A stretch of DNA of 64,000 nucleotides from Phallusia fumigata (Eukaryota > Chordata > Ascidiacea > Phlebobranchia > Ascidiidae). A program made the position numbers and the translations under genes. The notes beneath the pieces are model-generated. The model did no database searches. It was not told the origin of the DNA and saw nothing but the letters and a program-made list of their open reading frames with translations. This document shows positions 51,910-62,304 of this stretch, piece after piece. The stretch covers positions 124,001-188,000 of the forward strand of contig QXVZ01029387.1 in the NCBI GenBank assembly GCA_008931825.1, given 5' to 3'. How positions within the stretch are numbered: position 1 is the first letter of the stretch; every line of letters starts with the position of its first letter.

Positions 51910-53925
51910 TGTCGTGGCTACTACAGTAACTTGGCGAATGTATTAATAACACAGTATCTAAAACAAATTAGAAATCTTGTTGAAATCTACAGAATGATTC
52001 GTTCCTGCACCCAGCACCAAAAATTTACATGATAAAAAAAACAATCGTAACTTTATTTATTGTCTTTATCCTGTTCTTTTTCATTCACATTTATTGATAC
52101 TAAATATTCTATCGGTACAATAAATTAAATAGGCTTTCCATCGTGGTTTCAAATGGACTATCTCGTTTCATCCTCTCATGAGCAGCTCTTTTGTAAAGTA
52201 ATCTGATCTGGCACAGCCAGCTAAAGCATCTCCACAACTGTTAGCTGGCATTTGCCTGGCGGCCGTGTAAGCCTCGACTGCGGTTAGCTCTGCTTACTCT
52301 CAAACACATCGTCTTGTTATGAACGATCGACCATCGCGGCAAATGAAGACTGGCTTGAAAAAGTCTGCTACTGACTGCCAGAAGGCTGATCTGACACGCT
52401 GCATGTAATCGGCAAAATCACAATGACCTCGCGCCGTTGATGAAACACTCGCCATGGGAGGCTCTCAAAGGAACAGTTGGAAGGCAGGCCATCGACGATG
52501 TGCAGTTCCGTAACAAATTTTTGCCAACGCTATTGTTGTACTTCCTGCTAAAATGGAGCAATGCCATTTGTTCGTCATTTGCTTTCACGCACTGCTAATT
52601 GTCACTACACACTATTGCCATGTAAAAAAACTGTTTTGTCGACATCAGTCACCGATTACAGTCCACTGATCGCTTGCCTTTTTCCTTTTTCTGTTACTCT
52701 GGTTCCCCTTCGGTCAGTGCTTCCGCGTTGTTTACCTTTGGGACATAAATAGCCGCATTTGTTAACCTATTTAGCTTTATTTTGTGTCCGCTAAACTCTC
52801 TCGGGCATGCTTTGCGGTTTAAACATTGGCATATATTAGGAGGGGGGAATTTCCTTTTCCTTATTACACAGGATCAATTTCTAGTATCATTTAGATGCAA
52901 ATTGAATGCAATCCAACATTACAGTTCAAAGCATCTCTTTCAGGCCAACGCCGCTTTTCAAAACTTAGGGGCAGCAGCCTTTTTTAAAACAATACCGAAC
53001 AATAAAAAAATACATAAAACGGAACCGAAGCATTCAATCTTGTAATTTAGTCATTGACATAATTAAATCCTTTCAAAAATCCTTTTAGCTTTCTGTCCTC
53101 TTGTATGCTCAGATCTGTACACTTTGTCATCCGGTCATTTTAGTTGCTGTTTGCTGGATTGGCCAACAGTAAGTACTGCTTTTCAAAATCGTATTTTTAA
53201 CAAAAATGGCCGCTTTCTATCGCCAAGCAATGCTGCAGTGTACAGTCAGCACTTGGTTATCTCGCACTGCCCCCTAGAGGACATGACGAGATACAATACA
53301 ACATTTCTAGCTTGCTGGGCATTTCGATGTAATTCTTGTTACTGAAACTTTTTTATTTTCACCAAACATCGATTTATCTGATTGTATATGAATTCGGCAT
53401 TTCAAATTAATCCCAAAATCACATGCCCAAGTGATTATGGCAAGTCCTAAGATCCCTTGTTACAGTAATTTCCTTTGCTTGTTAAAATTTAGCCACAAAA
53501 TGTGTGTATGTGTTAAACAGCAAGCAATTTCCTCATTCTTGGGACCTCAAATCCAAACGGAAAACACCCAACTGAGAGAGATTTTTATTGATTGGTTGAA
53601 TGCAAGTCAAGTTTTAAAAGGTACACGAATAGAAGAATGTTTGCACCACGTTGAGGGGAATGAGCATCGTTGTTTCTGAATCAGGCTTGTGATGTAATTC
53701 AACCACGAAGATGTTGACTAGCGGCACGTCATCATTCCTATGTTATAAACCAATATGTGCCACCACGTCTGCTATTTGAAAGTGGACTGGTAAACTCGAC
53801 AGACTACCAGCGGAGCATGAAAAATTGGGTAAATAAAATAGGTAAACGGAAATGTCCAAGGTTCGGGTCAATTTATAAATTATATAAATTTAATACCTGT
53901 AAATACATACATGGTTTGGGTTCAC
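51910..53925. repeat. duplicated 5' flank, copy A (upstream of ephrin 2)
   Basis: Intergenic DNA whose segments match copy B (55319-56610) in the same order. Examples: 52158-52295 against 55548-55682 (shared tttcatcctctcatgag, tctgatct, acaactgttagc, gcggttagctc); 53252-53310 against about 55735-55790; 53500-53940 against 56143-56610 (shared acaaaatgtgtgtatg, gacagactacca, ggagcatgaaa). The copies differ by indels; copy A is about 0.7 kb longer. This is the upstream part of the tandem duplication that produced ephrin 3. It probably includes the ephrin 2 promoter. Confidence 0.75.
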
Positions 53926-55318
53926 TTAGGTTTGGTTTACACTAATGTGCAAACGCATTGCATTTTCGCATCCTTGTTCTTCCACATCGACGAATGCTAC
54001 GGATAAAACATAATTCGGCATGAATACAATTTAAATTTGCTGTTTGCTGTGCTAAAATTTATGTGGATATAACTGGTAATTGGCTGGCGATAAAATCAGT
54101 TAACGTTTCTCACCCATGTAATAATAATCTGAATTATCCGAATTCGGCTTGTGTAGGAAACCCAGTCCAGGATTTAAGCTTTGGTGTTGGAACTTTATGG
54201 TCGTCAATTTGCGGGATATGCTTGGTGTGTTGCATGCAATGATCTGTCGCGCTTCTGTGAATGTGCAAAGAAACGTGTTGAACTGCGGGACACGCCAAAT
54301 ATACTTTTTAAGACAGCAAGCGCGGAGACAATTTAAGTTAAAACGCCACCTCAACGCTACAAAGACGTATATTTCCAATAAAATAGACCACCCGTTGAGC
54401 TAACTCATTTTGTCACTATCTGGGTCCGTACAGCAGCGGCCGTATGGCGATTGAGGCTAACAAATAATCGCCGCGGAATCTACACAACAAACAGAAGCTG
54501 CCACGATGGACCCAGCCTGTTAGAAATACACAAATTGACGCTCGGTCACAATACTGCCCACCAACTAGAAACCCAGTGGTAGTGTTGATTTTACCTCCAG
54601 TTAGTGTGCACGTACGGAAAGATTCAACACCGACATGGTAGATGACGAACGTGGGTACCTGGGTTTCAGGACTGTTAGCATGGTATTGTGGACATAAGAT
54701 GTGCATGTAGTCATTCATATTTACATCGATGTGATAGATCTGACCATTGACAAGCCTGTAACATGAACGACACAAACTTCACGCAGCCGATCAATCTGAT
54801 TTCACCCGCTTAAAACTGTTATTTTTTTTACAAAATCCCGAGCCCTTATGCTGTCGAGTTGAATTCTGTACAATTTTGTGGATTCTTCTCTGCTCATAAC
54901 TTGTTACAAAATTCACAATCTCGGCCGTGCTACTTGTTTTGCTCCAAGTTGCATGCGTCAGGTTGCATATTTAGATTAAGAGCAGTTAAAACTAATCGAC
55001 TTTATTAGATGATAAGGGTAAAATGTATCCCAACTGACAATGAATATTTGTAAACCGTTGGTGATGCGAGGTAAGCCATACACAATTAAAGCTTAAGTTC
55101 TATGATTTGACATGTTAATTAACGTGTACTATACTATTATGTGTTTAGAATCCAAAGTAAGTCATTCCTTAAATAGTTTTTTTATGGTCTCTATGCACTC
55201 AAAGTACTTACTCTTCGGTCACTTTTGGGTCCCACGTAATTACATGGGTCACTCGGCTGTTTGTTATTCCAACTTTTGCGTTGGCGAACAGAAGCAAAAT
55301 GATAATCGCAATCTTCAT
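53926..55318 (-). CDS. ephrin 3, tandem copy of ephrin 2 without GPI tail, 159 aa
   Basis: Exons (high to low): 55318-55212, 54755-54595, 54254-54114, 53996-53926 (TAA at 53926-53928). Phases agree and there is no internal stop; 159 residues. It closely resembles ephrin 2 throughout: signal peptide MKIAIIILLLFANAKVG, ITWDPKVTEE, YHIDVNMNDYMHILCPQ, FRTC, IACNTP, YYYMG and EEQGCENAMRLHIS. The receptor-binding domain is therefore complete, including the fourth cysteine. Right after LHIS the similarity to ephrin 2 exon 4 ends, and four residues (VNQT) and the stop come from duplicated 5' flank. The stalk and GPI signal are gone and no replacement exon was found, so a secreted ephrin is predicted. 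Exon 3 is 15 nt longer than in ephrin 2 (five added residues). Introns are only 456, 340 and 117 bp. It could be expressed as a soluble ligand or be an early-stage decaying copy. Confidence 0.8.
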
Positions 55319-56610
55319 GGCTGCTGCAATAGCTTGACACAGTTATTAACAATAAAGTAACCGTGAAAAACAAGAACACTGTTTATGTCAAAATAGGTCA
55401 CACCTCGTTCCTCATTTTTTTGCCCAGCCCTATAAAAGGGTTCTTAATAGCTTAAACCGATTGTTGCCTTTAACTATATTGCCTTTAACTACTTTTGTTT
55501 TATTCACATTCAGATATTTTATTCATACAATTAACATGATAGTGTACTGTCTAGTTTCATCCTCTCATGAGTAGGTTTTTGTAACTATAATCTGATCTAA
55601 CAGGGCAACGCCAAGCAGCTCTACAACTGTTAGCAGACATTTGCTCAAAGACCGTATGCGCTGCCGAATGCGGTTAGCTCTCAACCACGAAAGTTTTAAA
55701 AAGCCTGCTTGGTGTCGTGCTACAATTATGGGCCCACCCATGTTGTAACTCGGACTGCTCCCTAGCGGACAAGACAAAAAAAATAAAAATTCTAAAAATA
55801 TATTTTTTTGTTTGCACATGTTGATGCAGTTTTAACTATCGAATCATGCAATACCCTAACTAATGTTTTCCTAAATGTTCATGAAATAAATAAATATGTG
55901 TCCCCTACCTGAAAGAGACATATTTTATTTTTCGCTCTGTTTTTCTCTTTCTTCTTCCCGAGCTTGTCAATTGCCATTAAATGTTTGGTGGGTTTAGACA
56001 AAACTTTGACACCTGGTAGATATGATCGTTAAGTTGAGGGATCCGTTTCGTTTGACCCTATTGTTATGTTTTACCTAGAGCCCGACATTTACCCCGCAAA
56101 CTCCGAAAACATGTATCCAGAAAAGAATGCATAATGTACAATACAAAATGTGTGTATGCGTTAAGAAGTGAACTTCAAAAAACCTTCTTTGTGTTTTGGC
56201 ACTTTAAAGTCAAGAAAATCCATTTAAAAAAGAATTTTTGATGTATTGACGGGAAACAAAGTCAAGTGTAGAAAACGCCCATGACGTGCAGAATGCATGG
56301 ATCACGTTTCAGGGCAATAAGCACCATTGTTCCTAGATAAGACTTGTAATACAATTCAACCAATTCAACCACACTTCATCATTCCCACATTACACACCAA
56401 CATGTGCTACCACGTCTGCTGTGGTTTGAAAGTAAGGCTGGTAAAAGTGACAGACTACCAACGGAGCATGAAAGAATGCGTAAATCAGACGTCTCCGCTT
56501 AGAAGACAGCAACAACAACAACAAGGTAAAAAATATCCAAGGTTCAGTTAGGTTTATTTTTAACAAATGTGGACACAGACATGCATGGTTAAGGTTCATT
56601 TCGGTTTTCG
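55319..56610. repeat. duplicated 5' flank, copy B (upstream of ephrin 3)
   Basis: Counterpart of 51910-53940, with the same order of matching patches and several deletions. Similarity fades after about 56610 (…ggttcatttcggttttcg against ggttcacttaggtttggt at copy A). The ends of the two copies define the duplicated unit. Confidence 0.72.
56511..56525 (+). repeat. (CAA)5 microsatellite
   Basis: Five CAA units in non-coding flank copy B; absent at the corresponding place in copy A. Confidence 0.8.
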
Positions 56611-59600
56611 TCGAACGCTGCAGCAGTAAATCCTGTTTATTTATCAGCGTGATCAGCCGGGCGATTGCAAGTAATGCCGTTTCGGGCTAAGAAAACCTTT
56701 ACAACCAACGAAAAGCGCTTAACGCACACCACAACTCAGAATGAGGCGTTACAAATTGTCGAAACGCCTTAAGCGATTTTCTGCTTCTTTTCAATGCAAA
56801 CAATTCTTATTTTTGGAAGAACGATGATGAATTGTTAAAGCTTGTTTGTTTGGTAACAAACTGGGCGTACGAACGCTTGGAGTAAACAATGCAAAGTGAA
56901 AACCTGGACGCTACATTCTGGTCACAAAAATCAAAAAAATATGTCAGTGGAAAAAGCGATCCATCTCAAATGTGTTGCGTTCGTCCCAACAGCGTTGACG
57001 TCAGGGGCGGTTTTCTTGACGCTGAGATTAACTAGTGATAACGTCAACTGCAACGCATTGTTTTTATGTGTGAAGGCCAATTCCGCTGTAAAATAACCAA
57101 AAACAAGAAGGTAACTGATGTAGGCTACGAGCACCAACGTATAACAACAGTTTAGTTACTTTTGCGTGGGTATAGGGGAAAATCCATGTATGTTTATTGG
57201 AAAAACAACGAAAACATGGAAATTTTCCCGAAAAATAAAACGCTTTTACAGTCGACTTACTTTTATTTAGGTCAAGCGTTTTCGGGAGAATTTCGTATCT
57301 CTCTTCGTTTTGCATGAGGGAGTTGCCGACTGATGTTTTGCGGCCTATTCTGACGCCTGAACGTGCGCTTTTAGCGTTTGTATATTGTTGCTTTACTCTA
57401 AACCCCGCTTCGAGACAAGTGTTCGCTCCTACCGCACCGGGAAGTTTCCACAACGGCCACTATGTGGCAGGTTTGATTGAGCAACGGCAGCGACGGATTA
57501 TCACGTGATTACGGCTGTTTGCAAAACAAATCCACCCTTTTACCGAAAATAAATTAACAAGACTCGCATAAACCGAAAGGTTCCACTTAGTGAGCGGATT
57601 TGTGCCAAACGTGGTTCAAGAGGCACAGTTTTTAGAAAACTGTTCGTTGCACAGTTTTTAGAAAATGTTCTTGTGCTGTTGTTATTTATAATTACTCCCG
57701 ATATGTACCTTTGTAATTCTTAAACAGGTGGCATTGGAAAATAAATAGCTCGGTTTATTTTTGGTACGTGGTAAATGTTGACGTAAATACTACACACACT
57801 AATCCTACTTTCTACAATAATCACTTGGTGGTGTTAGAGAGCATCAAACTTTGCCTTCCCTTTTCTTTCGTTTTAAAAGTAAACACGTTCCAATAATCCT
57901 TTAAGGCAAAAAAATCAAGCATTTTGTTAAATGTAGTAATATTACATTCACTGATATTTTTGCGTCATTCGTTTCAAACTTGGCAAATGTGGACGACTGG
58001 CGCGGAAAAACGGCTTACTAAGTTACAGGAGTAATATTTTTCCGTTAAAAATTGGATTTGTAAACATAAACTGCTACTCAGTCATCAATAAATGATAAGG
58101 AGGTCAACTGTCTTGTCACATAAAGACAAGTCGTTCCCCCAAGCTGCATTATTAATGGATTTAGAATAATAACGTTATCTTATTCGATATAAAAACCACA
58201 GGCCTTGGAGTTTTAAACGCCACATGATCGCTTCTGTAATGAATTCAATTCTGAGAAATAAAGACCTCGGAAAAGAAAATTGAAGTAAATGATACATGCT
58301 GCTCAGGTTTTTATTCTTTTTTGCTGGCGGCAAAAAAATGTGTGGGCCTGACGTGACAATATAAGGTTTACATAAAGCCATTTTTGTCAGTGCACTTCGG
58401 GACTGCTTGGAAACGCAATTGGTTCAGAAACCCAACCGGCTAATAAAAAAGCGATCGTAATCGTAAAGTAGCTCGTTTTCCGCATCATAAATTTGTTTTT
58501 TTGTCCTCGGACAATTGCTGACTGTGTTTGTGTGCAATATAGTGGAACAGCTGCCACGTCTATTAAGGCTGATTTGTGGATTTGAATCTCAACAGATTTG
58601 TGTTGTGTCTTAAGAAGTTTTTCTGTCACGCGCAGTAGTACAAAGTGCGCTGACTATAAACGACATAAAAGTGACAAGATTGGACACAACCTTTTAACTG
58701 ATATCGTAAAGCCTCTGCCGCGCGCTTTAGCTATTCAACTTAATGTTTCAAACCTCTTGCAATGATTTAATAAGCCTGTATCCATACTGGAAGTACTTTT
58801 TAACGGTACACGGTCTCTAAACATTGAAGTTTAGGAGGCAAAGATGACAATTTGCAATGCTAGCCGAAATGAAGGTTTGCAGAGAAGACTGAGCGGCAAT
58901 GTCGCACAAACATACGTTGGGTTGTAACGGGCGGGCCACAACTTGTCTACAGTTATCTCGTTGTGCAAATAAAAACCAAACGACAGGAGCGTTCGAACTT
59001 GCCTTCGTGCTTGACAATCATGTACGGTTCACTCTTACCAGATACGAAATCGGTCACTTTCACTGACTCCCTATTTTACAGCCTCAAGGCCTTGGCCTCT
59101 CCCACATGTCAAGTCATAAAAATCGGGCTAATTAGTTCGCGTCATCAAACAAATATATCTCCGGCACTAACACTTAAGACCGGCCATCAACACAGACGAC
59201 AAGGCGCCGTCATATGCTGTTAATATTGGGCCTTGTGTTTGCCTTCACAGCAAGTATAAGGTGCACAAAACAATAACCACCTTTCATCATAGCAAACCTG
59301 TTGGGAGAATATTAATTTTAAACTGGGCGATAGATGTCAAGTTAAATAACCTATGCAACATCGTTTGAGCACAGTTGTATTACGAAGAGACAACATTGCG
59401 AATTCGCATATTTTGACCTTTTATTTGAAAGAAACGTTAAAAGAAAAACAAAATGAACTTTTAGTTCGTGCCAGGTTCGCAGATACAAATGCGGCGGTAA
59501 CGAAAAATTTGTTCGAATGATTTCTTAACAAGTTCCATAAAAACTTAAATGTCTTGTAAATTAGAAAGCTCGGTAGCAAGAAATTATGGGGGCAGCAAAA

Positions 59601-60138
59601 AAGTAAAACGAAAAAATGAAAATAATCTCTCTATATCACAGTGAAATAAATAAAAACGGAAGACGAACACGACAAATGCAAACTTGATTCGGTGTGAACA
59701 AGTTGTGTCCGAATTTCTATAAATGTGTTTACGATAACACAGCATGAACGGAAAGCAGGTCCCGAAAAACGAAACAATTTGCAATACTTCGGAACACATA
59801 ACTAAGTATGAGGGTGTTCACAGGGTTCACATGTCACCCTCTGTCGTACTAAAGCTATTTTGGGATCAGACATACATCGAGCGGTCAAATGCAGGTCATT
59901 CGGAGCTACTTGCTAGATAGCGACTGGCTCGGCGGTTTTACATGCCAGTGTTAGTCATTGACGTTTATGTTGAAGAATGATTTGCAGGCATGGTGTGGCA
60001 GTGGTTTGAAACTGCACTCTTCTTTGCGAAGCTTCTCGGCTCTTTCGACAAGCAACGCACTGTCAGCGCCATCAGTTCGCTTTTTGAGTCACCTGTCGAT
60101 AATTGATTGATAAACCGAGCGGGTGCTCATCAACTGCC
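56611..60138. other. intergenic between ephrin 3 and ephrin 4
   Basis: 3.5 kb without recognisable genes. The longest minus-strand frame (57064-57453, 129 codons) has no family resemblance and a composition unlike the neighbouring exons. No repeat structure seen. Confidence 0.45.
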
Positions 60139-62304
60139 CTAAGCCGCTTGCCTTACAATGTTAGTTACTGTTAAAGCGGAAAAGGAAAATGTCAGTATTC
60201 GCCATAACGATGGCATAACATGGCCGCAAGCGCCACGTCCATCATTGTGTTCTTTTGGTTTCTGCTGCTTTTGGGCGCCAGTGAACAAAACTGATGCGTT
60301 TTTGGTGGGTCTTTGCAGTGGTGGATGCACAAACGGCGGATCGTCCGTTTTCCTTTGTGTCGTTGACTTTATCGTGGTTCTTGGAAGCGTCGTCGTAGTA
60401 TTCGTCTTTTGGGGTGTTTTAGTCGGTCGGGGTTTGTCTGAGTTAAGCACAAAAAGATAACAGTTTCTGCGTCACCACTTTGCGCTCGTGTTTTGAGGGT
60501 TTGCAGCAGAAATATCTCAATAACTGTACCTTTCTACTGACCACACAAGAATATGGTATTACATTATTGTAATGATGTACGCTAATATTATTGAAACAAC
60601 TCTCTCATACCTTTGCATTGTACAACAATTCTTATTCTCGTTGAGTTTTTGATACACCCCGGATTCTCGTGGTAATTGCTCAGGGCTGAAAAATAAATTG
60701 TTGCATCTATTATGTACTGAAACACACATGGCATTTTTTAAACAGGTTTGCTATCAACCACTATAAAACGAAATCGCTTTACATTGTGGAGGCCCGTGGG
60801 AATTAAACGTTCAAAGTACAATCAGCTACACGCTGGGAATCAGTGGCATTCACACGATAATTTACCATCAAACTAACTCCTGTTCAAATCAAAGCTCTCA
60901 AAATTTGTCCACAAACGTCAAGAAATTGAACTGGAAGTAAGACAGCAGATTAACGGCTAAATCTTACCAACAAAATAATATTCCGCGCAATATTGGAAAC
61001 GAAAGCCGAGAGGGGAAGGGCTGATAGTTTGGAACTTGATTGTCAGCTTGTTTTCTCTCTCCGGTTTGTTGCACGCAAATATAAAGTTCTTGCCTTTCTT
61101 GTCTGAAAGTAAAACATTGTCGTGTGAAAAGCATGACATCGTTTCAAACAATTAGGGATCGGCCGCTTTTGTGAAAGTATTACTTTGGAAACACGACGAT
61201 TTGTGCGGAAGGCAATATCGAAAGCACAGTTTCGTGATCATGTTTTACCAACCACCTTCTCGTTTATAAAGCTGGGCAAGAGCGGGGCAAAGTGTCTTTA
61301 CATGTGAAAAGTGGCCTGAAACCCTCCAACACTCGAATTTCAACTGAATTGTGACGCTTTGAAAGGTGCGTAAGTGATCTCCATGGTGGCAACACACAGA
61401 CTCGCCTTTGTCAAATAAAGTAAACAACGTCTAATTAATTGGCTAATGTGAGAATAATGGTTCTCTAACTGACCAAGCCGAGTTCCCACATCAAATCAGA
61501 GAAACCCGACCTCTTTACAACGTACGTTGACACGATGATAGGGTAATGGCTTAACCGTTTAACTCGACTGCTGTGTTTTCCATCATTCAACAGGCCCAAG
61601 TCACTCCGAATATTCGTTTAACACGGCGGCGGATACATCACAGCACAGATAACCACACTGAACTTTCAGTTCAGCCGCAAGTAGTCGGGAATGTAATATT
61701 TTATTATGAGCATAAAGACGCCTGTTTGACAAAATTATGTTGTAAGCATTTAAGCACACAGCAATTTCAACGCAAATACGATTTCTGACAAAGCAAAATT
61801 CCCAATTTATACCCGTTAACAGCTGATTCATTTCGTGTAGATGTTGCAAAAAAATATTGGGTGAAAACATTTGACTGCAAATGCAACGTTAAAATGCAAC
61901 GTACTATACTTGTTCTGTAGAAACATAAGCAGTGCGAAATAAATACGTCTCTTTCCTTTGTTATTTGTAGAGCTGCGTCTACACCTTTACAAACCGTGTT
62001 TGGTGGTTTAGATTGTTTAAGGGACACTTGGATTTAGTTATTCCTTCGTAAGATGGCGGTTAAGCCGTTTGGAGACAGCGAAAATATTCGTGCCTTTTTG
62101 TGTCTAGCTGTCTCTTAATTATCCATCTTACCTCCGTGGTGGCATTTGAGATAATTTTCCTTGGTGACGTTGTATAGGTTGAATAGGGCAGGTTCTTTCG
62201 GACCGTTTGTGATACCCATTAGACTTCGTTGAGGACAAAGAATGTCAAGAAACTCCCCAATTTTAACGTGAAGTACGAATTCGTCGTAATTTTCCACCAG
62301 AAGC
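60139..62304 (-). CDS. Efna: ephrin 4, GPI-type tail (first exon not found)
   Basis: Exons (high to low): 62304-62132, 61102-60968, 60685-60611, 60437-60139 (TAG at 60139-60141), all in phase. The receptor-binding domain is diverged but clear: HVKIGEFLDILCPQ, YLKCH, FIFACNKPE, KFQTISPSPLGFRFQ, YYFVG/A and NPGCIKNSTRIRIVVQC. The four domain cysteines are present, with additional ones (YCAEYY, VQC). The stalk is rich in Thr, Lys and Pro. The tail (SLWRILTFSFSALTVTNIV) is hydrophobic and ends close to the stop, consistent with a GPI signal, though it finishes with RQAA. The signal-peptide exon should lie above 62304. I found no convincing one before 64000, so it is probably outside the window. 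Confidence 0.85.

Noticed and set aside
53360-53900. Search for a GPI or membrane-tail exon for ephrin 3
   Set aside because: Minus-strand frames in this stretch show no hydrophobic tail after an acceptor of the needed phase. The stretch is explained as duplicated 5' flank.
57064-57453. 129-codon minus-strand open frame
   Set aside because: No recognisable motif or splice relation to ephrin exons, so not reported as a gene.
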